From the NCBI RefSeq assembly GCF_000250875.1, contig NZ_JH604967.1, forward strand, positions 18,448 to 34,764: 16,317 bases of DNA. The letters are read 5' to 3'. Positions 7,075-13,675 of the stretch are shown here, piece by piece. Each line of letters starts with the position of its first letter. The first letter of the stretch is position 1. The position numbers and the translations under genes are program-made. The notes under the pieces are model-generated. The model made no database searches. It was given only the letters and a program-made list of their open reading frames with translations, and was not told the origin of the DNA. The stretch comes from Sutterella parvirubra YIT 11816 (GTDB taxonomy: Bacteria; Pseudomonadota; Gammaproteobacteria; Burkholderiales; Burkholderiaceae_F).

Positions 7075-7587
7075 ATGGAAACGATCGACATCTTTGACTT
7101 CGCCCGAAACCGCGGCCGCCTGGAAGGCGCCTTCAAGGTTTCCGAACTGGGCGAGCTCGCGAGCTTTCTCGCGAACGACGAGGGCGAAGTGCGCTTCGAA
7201 GCCGAGGGCTTGGGCGAAATCCGCGGGCGGCCGGCCGCGCGCCTCATGATCGAGTCCGACCTCTTCATGCCCTGCGCGCGCTGCAACGGTGCGGTGCCGG
7301 TCGAAGCCGACAACGAGGCGGTGTTCCTCTTCGTGAAGAGCGAAGAGGAGGCGAACGCCATCCCCGTCGACGAAGACGGCGAGGACGAAGAGGTCACCGT
7401 CGGGAGCACGCGCTTCGACGTCGCGGCGTGGGTCGCGGAAGAGGCGATCCTCTCGCTCCCGGGGCGCGCCGAGCACGCGGACTGCGCGGCCGAAGAGCTT
7501 TGGCACGACGAAGAGGGCGAGGCGGCCGTCGAGAGCGAGAAGCCCAATCCCTTCGCGGCGCTGGCGGCGTTGAAGACGAACAAGTAA
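7075..7587 (+). CDS. yceD: YceD family protein (DUF177), 23S rRNA accumulation protein
   Basis: This 170-residue protein is a YceD/DUF177 member. The family is needed for normal 23S rRNA levels in E. coli and normally precedes rpmF (ribosomal protein L32). Visible features are the cysteine pair FMPCARC (C67, C70), the WVAEEAILSLP segment (119-129) followed by HADC (C137), a very acidic middle (about 89-108) and the characteristic C-terminal NPFAALAALK. The ATG at 7075 starts directly in the conserved N-terminus. A moderate purine-rich GGAG lies about 10 nt upstream. Downstream, a hairpin terminator replaces the expected rpmF gene, so yceD appears to be transcribed alone. Confidence 0.92.
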   Translation: METIDIFDFARNRGRLEGAFKVSELGELASFLANDEGEVRFEAEGLGEIRGRPAARLMIESDLFMPCARCNGAVPVEADNEAVFLFVKSEEEANAIPVDEDGEDEEVTVGSTRFDVAAWVAEEAILSLPGRAEHADCAAEELWHDEEGEAAVESEKPNPFAALAALKTNK

Positions 7588-7595
7588 TTGTGCGT

Positions 7596-7627
7596 GCGGG
7601 TCCCCAAGCGGGACCCGCAATGCTTTT
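7596..7627 (+). terminator. Intrinsic terminator after yceD
   Basis: GCGGGTCCC-caagc-GGGACCCGC is a perfect 9-bp stem (10 bp with the flanking T-A pair), beginning 8 nt after the yceD stop. A TTTT follows after a short gap. The stem also lies just past the end of the converging zinc-ribbon gene, so it may serve both directions. Confidence 0.7.
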
Positions 7628-7642
7628 GGCGAGGCGGCGCCT

Positions 7643-8152
7643 CTACCAGGCGAGCTTCAGGCGGACGCCGCAGGTCGGGCACCTCCATTCGACGGGGCCG
7701 ACGTCTTGGGGTCGGCGGATCGCCGTCTTGCGGCAGACCGGACAGTGCGTGAGCGAGCCCGGCACCGGGAAGGGGCGGCTCACGGCGGCCGTGTTGCTTC
7801 GCCAGGCCGTGCGGAGCTTCTCGACCGTGTTGAGCTTGCCGAGCCGCCTGCTGAGTTCGAGGTCCGTCATTTTGAAGGCGCCGTACGCGATGAGGTCCGA
7901 GCCGAAGAGCGCCTCTTCGTATTCCGTCACGAGTCGGGTCCTGCCGCCAAGAAAGGTATCTCCTTCGTTCTCGCGGATGTTCCGGATCTCGTCGTTCGGG
8001 TCGAAGAGGTCCCGGTAGTCGAAGTCTCCCTCGACGCTCTGAAAGACCTTTCCTTCGTCCCAACGGAGGCGCCGGAGAGCCTTCAGCGTGGCGTCTTCGT
8101 CGCCCGGTCCGAAAATCGCGTCTGCCGTCTTCCACGGGCGCAGCCGATTCAC
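7643..8152 (-). CDS. Hypothetical protein with C-terminal zinc ribbon
   Basis: I do not recognise the family of this ~169-residue protein. Codon use is typical of the window, which supports a real gene. The N-terminal two thirds are charged and probably helical (for example residues near DYRDLFDPNDEIRNIREN and LIAYGAFKMTDLELSRRL). The C-terminus is a clear zinc ribbon: CPVC, a 16-residue loop, then CPTC, ending RLKLAW. The start is uncertain: GTG 8152 and TTG 8158 are both in frame with weak ribosome sites. The frame stays open without any ATG back to a stop near 8295, so this could be the 3' part of a longer, truncated gene. It converges on yceD across the terminator at 7596-7627. Confidence 0.6.
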   Translation of the reverse strand: MNRLRPWKTADAIFGPGDEDATLKALRRLRWDEGKVFQSVEGDFDYRDLFDPNDEIRNIRENEGDTFLGGRTRLVTEYEEALFGSDLIAYGAFKMTDLELSRRLGKLNTVEKLRTAWRSNTAAVSRPFPVPGSLTHCPVCRKTAIRRPQDVGPVEWRCPTCGVRLKLAW

Positions 8153-8245
8153 CCACAACAGCCCAGTTAAGCCTTGGGTGCGCGTTGCGGCAGACGTGTC
8201 GGAGCGTAGGCGTCTCGATGGGCTCTTGACCTGGTGTGGTTTCTG

Positions 8246-8274
8246 AAAAGGTCGGGGTTTCGCCTCGACCTTTT
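8246..8274. terminator. Long hairpin downstream of lysR, probably bidirectional terminator
   Basis: AAAAGGTCG ... CGACCTTTT forms a 9-bp perfect stem, extended by a G-T and two G-C pairs around a TTTCG loop. It begins 97 nt after the end of the LysR gene on the minus strand and has TTTT on both strands. It therefore most likely ends the lysR transcript. Any plus-strand transcript passing yceD would also be stopped. Confidence 0.6.
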
Positions 8275-8370
8275 CGTCTGTCTGCCCCTCGGATTAGAGG
8301 TCAGAACCTGCGGTACAGACTCACGGCGCCCGAAAACAGTCTTTGGGTCCGGGAATGAAGTTCCGGCGGA

Positions 8371-9327
8371 TCAGCCGTAGAACTCCGGAAAGTCCTCCCG
8401 CAGCTTCGCGAGCGAGCGGCGCTCGTGCTCGGTGAGCCAGTCCATGAGGACGCGAACGCGGCGCTTCTCGTAGGCCTCTTCGGTGGCGAAGATGAAGCAC
8501 GAGGCGGACTTGCACCGCCAACCGTTCATGACGGGGACCAACTGTCCCGACTTCAGCGCTTCGACCGCGTGAAAGAGCGGCAGGTCGGGGACGATCCCTG
8601 CGCCCAACGCGGCCGCGGAGCGCACGGCCATCAGGTTCTTGAAGGTCATCGAATTCTTCCAGTGGAGCGGGACGGACATGCCGTCGCGCGAGAGCTCCTT
8701 CGTCGCGACGCGGGTGGGCGAATTGACGAGGATCCCCGTGTGTTCGATGCACTCCGAAGGATGGTGCGGCTCGCCGTGCTGACGGATGTAGAGGGGTGAG
8801 GCGCAGCAGATGAAGGGCATCTCGCCCAAATGGCGCGACACGAGTCCCTCGATCGGGCGGTCGGGACCGTAGCCCACCGTCATGTCGATCTGAGGACCGT
8901 CGGGGGTCAGGAAGATGTCGGGAATCAGACGGCTGAGGTCGTGGAGTTCGAGCGTGATGTCGGGATAGACCTTCCGGAATTCGATGAGGCACGGCGTGAT
9001 TTCAATCGAGCTGATCCCGGCGTGGGCGGCCAGACGGATCGTGCCCGAGAGCGCGTTTCGGTCGCCCCTGAGGTCCTGGAGCATGGTCTGGTGCGCGTCG
9101 AGCAGTTCGTTCGCCTTCACCTGCGCGCGCCGACCGAGTTCGGTGAGCCTGATGTTGCGGCCGTCGCGCCGGAATAGCGGCGCGCCGATCTCAGCCTCGA
9201 TCGCCTTCAGGGCGCGGCTCACCGTGCTCGGCTCGCAGTTCAGGGTTTCGCAGGCCGCGTGCACGCCGCCCGAACGGGCGACCTCGCAGAAGATTCGCCA
9301 AACGGCCAAATCGTCGGTCCTCGACAT
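8371..9327 (-). CDS. LysR family transcriptional regulator
   Basis: This 318-residue protein has the standard LysR layout. An N-terminal winged helix-turn-helix lies at about residues 6-65, with AACETLNCEPSTVSRALKAIEAEIGAPLFRR in the recognition region and LTELGRR closing the wing. A linker helix follows. The effector-binding domain (about 92-300) includes GTIRLAAHAGISS, the inner strand of the periplasmic-binding-protein-like fold. ATG 9327 gives the usual short N-terminus; AGGCGG about 8 nt upstream is a weak ribosome site. The gene is divergent from the dcuC-type carrier and its operon, the classic position for a LysR protein that controls the neighbouring catabolic genes and itself. The inducer is probably the substrate or an intermediate of that operon, which is inference. 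Confidence 0.93.
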   Translation of the reverse strand: MSRTDDLAVWRIFCEVARSGGVHAACETLNCEPSTVSRALKAIEAEIGAPLFRRDGRNIRLTELGRRAQVKANELLDAHQTMLQDLRGDRNALSGTIRLAAHAGISSIEITPCLIEFRKVYPDITLELHDLSRLIPDIFLTPDGPQIDMTVGYGPDRPIEGLVSRHLGEMPFICCASPLYIRQHGEPHHPSECIEHTGILVNSPTRVATKELSRDGMSVPLHWKNSMTFKNLMAVRSAAALGAGIVPDLPLFHAVEALKSGQLVPVMNGWRCKSASCFIFATEEAYEKRRVRVLMDWLTEHERRSLAKLREDFPEFYG

Positions 9328-9350
9328 GATGAATACCGCCTAGGTTTTTC

Positions 9351-9420
9351 CCTTGAATGTTTCTTCATACGCAACGCTTCGGTGCGAATGTTGCATGAAG
9401 AATTTACTGAAAATTCAAGG
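9351..9420. promoter_or_regulatory. Nested inverted repeat, candidate LysR operator
   Basis: Three pairs of inverted arms surround one centre: CCTTGAA/TTCAAGG (9351-9357, 9414-9420), TTCTTCAT/ATGAAGAA (9361-9368, 9395-9402) and GCAAC/GTTGC (9371-9375, 9390-9394). The inner two pairs form a 13-bp dyad with a 2-nt bulge. LysR proteins bind interrupted dyads upstream of their divergent targets, so this is the best candidate for the primary site. It ends 24 nt from the lysR ATG at its closer side, a position suited to autoregulation. Confidence 0.55.
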
Positions 9421-9469
9421 CACTTCCATGGTGGATAACCCTGTTGGGGTAAAAATTATTGCACACAGC

Positions 9470-9494
9470 GCAACGAGTCGCTGTCATCTGTTGC
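9470..9494. promoter_or_regulatory. Second GCAAC-N15-GTTGC dyad, candidate operator
   Basis: GCAAC (9470-9474) and GTTGC (9490-9494) repeat the inner arms of the larger dyad at 9371-9394 with nearly the same spacing (15 versus 14 nt). The two centres are about 100 bp apart. Two related half-site pairs suggest one protein binding twice, possibly with looping. Five-base arms alone could arise by chance. Confidence 0.4.
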
Positions 9495-9628
9495 CTTTAT
9501 TGATCGAATTCTCCGCGTCAGACTTCCTCCCGCGCGGTCGTCCCGGAGCCGTTGGGGACGCCGCTTGACCCTTGAACAGCAAATCAATTGCCTTGAAGGA
9601 CAAAAAGGCAAACAGGAGAACAACGATC

Positions 9629-10912
9629 ATGACCTGGCAGATCTGGCTCGCGATCGCGTCCATCATTCTCATCGTCATCGGACTCGTCAAACGTTACGAG
9701 ACGCGCATGCTGCTCGTCGTGGCGGGGTTCGTGCTCTGCGCCGCGTCGGAAGCGCCCATGAAGGCATTCGATTCGTTCATCAAAGGCATGACGAACGTCA
9801 CGCTCGTGCCGGCCATCTGCACCGCGATGGGCTTCGCCGTCGCCGTTCAGGTCTCGAAGTGCGACCAGCACCTCGTCGCGGCCGTAGCGGCCCCGATGAA
9901 GAAGCTGGGCGGCTTTCTCATTCCGGCCGCTACGATCCTCACCTTCCTCATCAACATCGCGGTCATGTCCGCTGCGGGCACCGCCGCGACGGCGGGCGCG
10001 ACCTTCATTCCGCTGCTGCTTCGCGCCGGGATCCGTCCGGCGGCCGCGGCCGCCGCGGTGGGCGGCGGCACGATGGCGGGGCTCCTTTTGAACCCCGGCT
10101 GCGCGCACGACATCTACGTCGCCGAAATGGCGAAGATGGGCGTGATGGACTTCATCATCTGGGCCGCGCCCTACATCGTCGGGCTCGTGTTCATCTCCGG
10201 AGCCGTCAACGCCGCGATCATGATCGTGAAGAATAAGGATCATCTCGCGCATGAGGAAGCCGCCGCGGCGATGGGGCAGGCCGAGAAGGCGCAGAGCGAT
10301 GAAGCGTTCAAGGTCAATCCCCTGAAGGCGATCGCGCCGCTCGTTCCGCTCTGCATTCTTCTCGCCGCGTCGATCTGGTTCCCGAAGGCGGGCGTCGGCG
10401 TCGTCCCCGCGATGATCATGGGCGTCGTCTTCATCGCCGCCGTCACGCTCACGAATCCGAGCGAACTCTCGAAGGCCTTCTTCAAGGGCTGCGGCACCGG
10501 CTACGCGCAGGTGATCGGCCTCATCGTGGCCGCGGGCGTCTTCGCGGCCGGTCTTCAGGCGACGGGCACCGTCGCGGCCTTCATCGACCTTCTCAAGGGC
10601 TCGAACGAATTCGCCCGTTGGGGCGCCGCCTTCGGTCCCTTCCTGATGGCGGTCGGCACGGGCTCGGGTGAAGCGGCGATTTGGGCCTTCAACCAGGCCG
10701 TCACGCCCGAGGCCGCGAGCTTCGGCATGGACCCCGAATCGCTCGGTCTTCTCGCCATCATGGCCGGTCAGTTCGGCCGCACGGCGAGCCCCTTGGCGGG
10801 CGCCATCATCATCGTCGCCGGGATGGCCGGTGCGGACCCCTTCGCGGTCATGAAGCGCCTCTTCCCCGGCATGCTCGTCGCGCTCGTCGCCGCGGCTCTG
10901 GTGTTGGTCTGA
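9629..10912 (+). CDS. DcuC-family anaerobic C4-dicarboxylate carrier
   Basis: This 427-residue inner-membrane protein is built almost entirely of hydrophobic helices, about a dozen. It resembles the DcuC family, which in E. coli exports succinate and exchanges or takes up fumarate during anaerobic growth. Typical features are the N-terminal helix WQIWLAIASIILIVIGL, the glycine/alanine-rich AVMSAAGTAATAGATFIPLLL with VGGGTMAGLLLNPG, a charged cytoplasmic loop (roughly residues 205-230) that splits two halves, and the C-terminal GQFGRTASPLAGAIIIVAG. The ATG at 9629 has AGGAG 10 nt upstream; an upstream in-frame start at 9572 would add 19 polar residues ahead of the first helix and is less likely. 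It is the first gene of the operon. DcuC is the best match; the true substrate may be a related dicarboxylate. Confidence 0.85.
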   Translation: MTWQIWLAIASIILIVIGLVKRYETRMLLVVAGFVLCAASEAPMKAFDSFIKGMTNVTLVPAICTAMGFAVAVQVSKCDQHLVAAVAAPMKKLGGFLIPAATILTFLINIAVMSAAGTAATAGATFIPLLLRAGIRPAAAAAAVGGGTMAGLLLNPGCAHDIYVAEMAKMGVMDFIIWAAPYIVGLVFISGAVNAAIMIVKNKDHLAHEEAAAAMGQAEKAQSDEAFKVNPLKAIAPLVPLCILLAASIWFPKAGVGVVPAMIMGVVFIAAVTLTNPSELSKAFFKGCGTGYAQVIGLIVAAGVFAAGLQATGTVAAFIDLLKGSNEFARWGAAFGPFLMAVGTGSGEAAIWAFNQAVTPEAASFGMDPESLGLLAIMAGQFGRTASPLAGAIIIVAGMAGADPFAVMKRLFPGMLVALVAAALVLV

Positions 10913-10931
10913 TTTCCGCGAGGAGAGCACC

Positions 10932-12308
10932 ATGCATGACCTTCTTCTTCGCGACGTGATGATCGTCGACCCGGAATCGGACCGCGTGCGTCAGGGCGAC
11001 ATCGCCGTCGAAGACGGGAAGTTCGTCGAGCCCACCGGTTCCGCCAGGACGGTCGTCCGCTGCTACGGACTTCACGCGCAGCCCGGCATCATCGACACGC
11101 ACGTTCACCTCGCCATCCAGCCCGCGAGCTACGCGATGGTCGCGCGTGCGGGTGTAACGACCGCGCTCGACATGGCGGGCCCGGCCGAGGGGCTTCTGGA
11201 CGACTTCGCCCGCGCCCGGGTCGGGATCAACGTCGGGACGCTCAACGCCGTCCTTCCCGGACGCAACCTTTCGGGCAACGATGCGGCGAAGGGCGAGTTT
11301 CTCGACTTCATCACCGCGTCACGCCGGGCGGGCGCCTTGGGCGTCAAGCTCTTGGGCGGGCACTTTCCGCTCACGCCCGAAGCCTCCGCCCGCATGGTGG
11401 AGGCCGCCGACGAGATGCGCTGCTACATGGCCTGGCACGCGGGCACGACCGCGCACGGCTCCGACATCGAGGGACTCCTCGAATTGGGTGAGATCGCGGG
11501 CGGGCATCCGCTGCACCTCCCTCACCTGAACGCCTACTGCCGCGGCCGAGTGCATTCCGTTTTGGAAGAGTGCGCGCTAGCCGAAAAGCTGATCCTCGCG
11601 CACCCGGAATTCACGACCGAGAGCTATCTCTCGGCGCGAAACGGGGCGCCCCTCAACTGCGACGCCGCCGGGAATCCCCTCTCGGCGATCACGAGGGGGA
11701 CGCTCGCGCGCTTCGGCTTCGCGCCGACCGCCCTCGGCATCGAGGACGCGGTCCGCGCCGGGGTGCTCGCCGTGCTCCACCCCTCCGTCGACGACGTCAC
11801 GCTCCTCGGGGGCGAAGCGGGCGTCGCGTACTTCCGCGAACACCGCGAGAAGGTGGACGGCTCGTTCGACGGCGTGAATCCGCTTCTCTCCAGAGCGTTC
11901 TTCGCGACGCAGAAGCGCCCGGACGGCACCTTCCTCGTCGATGCGGTCAGCACCGACGGGGGCGGCATTCCCCGGAACGTCATTTTGGAAAACGGACTTC
12001 AGCTGGTGTCGCTCGGTGCGATGACGCCGGTCGAATTCGCCCGGAAGACCTCCCTCAATCCCGCTCGGATGCTCGGACTCACGACCAAAGGCGGGCTTCG
12101 ACCCGGGATGGACGCGGACCTCACGCTCTACGACCCCGTCGTGCGCCGCGCCGTCCACACGTTGGTCGGCGGCCGCTTCGTTCTTCATAGCGGCGTCGTG
12201 CAGCACGCGCCCGGCACGCTCCTCACCACGGCGGAAGGCCGGGAGGCCGCTCTCCGCAGAAATCTTGAGGCACGGATCCTGCCCGGCATCGTGCCCGCAC
12301 TCCATTGA
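10932..12308 (+). CDS. Amidohydrolase superfamily metal-dependent hydrolase
   Basis: This 458-residue protein is an amidohydrolase superfamily (TIM barrel) enzyme. It has the N-terminal small beta domain, then PGIIDTHVHL with the metal ligands H57 and H59. Further likely ligands are K139 (GVKLLGG, a possible carboxylated bridging lysine), H169 or H175 (WHAGTTAHG), H195 or H198 (LHLPHLNAYCRG) and the catalytic D342 (STDGGGIP). The C-terminal PGMDADLTLYD strand closes the beta domain. Such enzymes hydrolyse C-N bonds in rings, amides or deaminations; relatives include adenine deaminase, D-aminoacylase and dihydroorotase. I cannot choose among these. It starts 19 nt after the carrier gene with GAGGAG before the ATG, so it belongs to the same operon. 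A soluble cytoplasmic location is expected. Confidence 0.87.
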   Translation: MHDLLLRDVMIVDPESDRVRQGDIAVEDGKFVEPTGSARTVVRCYGLHAQPGIIDTHVHLAIQPASYAMVARAGVTTALDMAGPAEGLLDDFARARVGINVGTLNAVLPGRNLSGNDAAKGEFLDFITASRRAGALGVKLLGGHFPLTPEASARMVEAADEMRCYMAWHAGTTAHGSDIEGLLELGEIAGGHPLHLPHLNAYCRGRVHSVLEECALAEKLILAHPEFTTESYLSARNGAPLNCDAAGNPLSAITRGTLARFGFAPTALGIEDAVRAGVLAVLHPSVDDVTLLGGEAGVAYFREHREKVDGSFDGVNPLLSRAFFATQKRPDGTFLVDAVSTDGGGIPRNVILENGLQLVSLGAMTPVEFARKTSLNPARMLGLTTKGGLRPGMDADLTLYDPVVRRAVHTLVGGRFVLHSGVVQHAPGTLLTTAEGREAALRRNLEARILPGIVPALH

Positions 12309-12336
12309 CCCCATGAAACCCATCAGGAGAATCAAC

Positions 12337-13548
12337 ATGACCCAACTTCGCCTTCGTGCGGCCGTCGCCGCCGTTTTCGGCCTTTCCGCGCTTTCCGCTT
12401 CGGCTGCCGACATCCAGCTTTTCGGCTTCCTCGACCAGGGCCTCGCCTACCTCCACGAAGACCTCAACGCCGGTATGGCCGGCCCCGCGGGGCAGAGCAT
12501 CAACGCCCCGCAAAACGTCGATGAGGACGGGTACGTGGCGCGCGCCGGGAAGAAGAATTCGTTCACGCAGGGTACCGGCAACGTCTCGACCTGGGGGATG
12601 CGCGGCGCCGAACAGCTCAATGACGACACGCGAGTCGTCTTCCATCTGGAGTCGGGCTTTTTGGCGGACGACGGCACCCTCTACGGCGGCAGCGTGAAGC
12701 CGTTCTTCGAGCGCGAATCCTCGGTCGGGATCGACTCGAAGACGTGGGGCCTCATCAAATTCGGCCGCATGCCGGCCTTGACGACCGGGTCCGGGACGAC
12801 CGGGATCTTCAACAGCAAGGTGAATCCGTTCGGTGCGGGCTGGGGCAACATGACGGGCGGTTGGAAGTTCTCGGGGACGCTTGCGAACGCCCGCCACGAC
12901 AACATGATCCACTACATCTCGCCCGAGATGAACGGTCTGCGCTTCCATGCCCAGTATTCCTTCAAGAGCGCGAACGACGACACGGAGGAAGGCACCTCGA
13001 AGACCAACCGTTGGTGGGCGGTGGGCGCCACGCTTCAGGGCGAGCGCTACTACCTCGCGGCGGCCGTCGACTGCCTCGACGCCGCGGCGAAGGCCGCGAA
13101 CCCCAAGGCCACCTATGGTCACGACGCCTACAAGGTGCTCGTGGGCGGGCACTATGCGTTCGACGCCTTCAAGTTCTACGGTACGGTTCAGTACATGAAG
13201 AACATGCCCTGGATCGGCGGCTACTCCACGAAGGAAGTCGCTTCGATGGCCTTCGGTCAGACGACGCCTCAGATGGGCTTTGAGGCGTGGGCCCTCTCGA
13301 CCGGCGTCGACTTCAAGGCCGCGGGCGGCACGGTGAAGGCTTCGCTCGGCTACGCCAACGCCGAAAACCTGAACCTCGACCGTCAGAACAAGATGAACCG
13401 CGCGAACCTCGGTCTCGGGTACATCTATCCCCTGAGCAAGCGCACCTCGGTCTACACCGTGGGCGGCTACTTCTGGCAGGACGCCGATTGGCAGAAGGAG
13501 AGCATCTCCGCGAACGAAGTGATCGCGGGTCTCATGCACCGCTGGTAA
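12337..13548 (+). CDS. Gram-negative trimeric porin (Burkholderiales/Neisseria type)
   Basis: This 403-residue outer-membrane protein is a general porin. It has a clear signal peptide (about residues 1-23, ending ALSASA before ADIQLFGFLDQG). The mature start DIQLFGFLDQGL is the first strand of this porin type. Further signatures are STWGMRGAEQL with VVFHLESGF (residues about 86-108) and GLIKFGRMPAL. Alternating aromatic beta strands continue to the end, which is GLMHRW, with a terminal aromatic as needed for BAM insertion. ATG 12337 was chosen because AGGAG lies 8 nt upstream; an in-frame ATG at 12313 is a poorer start. It lies 28 nt after the amidohydrolase, so a role in outer-membrane entry of the operon's substrate is likely. 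Structured RNA follows the stop. Confidence 0.92.
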   Translation: MTQLRLRAAVAAVFGLSALSASAADIQLFGFLDQGLAYLHEDLNAGMAGPAGQSINAPQNVDEDGYVARAGKKNSFTQGTGNVSTWGMRGAEQLNDDTRVVFHLESGFLADDGTLYGGSVKPFFERESSVGIDSKTWGLIKFGRMPALTTGSGTTGIFNSKVNPFGAGWGNMTGGWKFSGTLANARHDNMIHYISPEMNGLRFHAQYSFKSANDDTEEGTSKTNRWWAVGATLQGERYYLAAAVDCLDAAAKAANPKATYGHDAYKVLVGGHYAFDAFKFYGTVQYMKNMPWIGGYSTKEVASMAFGQTTPQMGFEAWALSTGVDFKAAGGTVKASLGYANAENLNLDRQNKMNRANLGLGYIYPLSKRTSVYTVGGYFWQDADWQKESISANEVIAGLMHRW

Positions 13549-13560
13549 TCGTGAGGGGAA

Positions 13561-13629
13561 GCCCGCGCCCGACATGACGGGTGCGGGCCCCTCAAGGCTC
13601 AAGGAAGACCCCGACCGGAGAGGCCGGGG
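13561..13629 (+). promoter_or_regulatory. Two stem-loops between porin and lyase genes
   Basis: The first stem-loop pairs GCCCGCGCCCG (13561-13571) with CGGGTGCGGGC (13578-13588), 11 bp with one G-T pair. The second pairs CCCCGaCC (13609-13616) with GGcCGGGG (13622-13629) around a GGAGA loop. Neither is followed by a T-run. They may stabilise the upstream porin mRNA or reduce read-through into the lyase gene, uncoupling expression levels within the operon. Confidence 0.55.
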
Positions 13630-13675
13630 CCTTCCGGGACAATGATTCCAACCGAAACGAACGGAAGAGGAGAAG

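Larger units (their letters stand above)
9328..9628. promoter_or_regulatory. Divergent control region between lysR and the transport/degradation operon
   Basis: This 301-bp region contains no supported gene and is clearly more AT-rich than its neighbours (for example AAAATTATT near 9452-9460). It should hold the promoters of both lysR and the operon. I could not assign a convincing -35/-10 pair on either strand, consistent with an activator-dependent promoter. It holds two related dyads described separately (9351-9420 and 9470-9494). The ribosome site AGGAG at 9614-9618 serves the carrier gene. Confidence 0.7.

Noticed and set aside
6843..8156. 437-codon open frame on the minus strand across yceD
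   Set aside because: Overlaps yceD and the zinc-ribbon gene in another frame, has no recognisable domain and a low-complexity Ser/Arg-rich product.
9584..10933. 449-codon open frame on the minus strand
   Set aside because: Mirror frame of the DcuC-type carrier, with a composition dominated by Arg, Asp, Gly and His.
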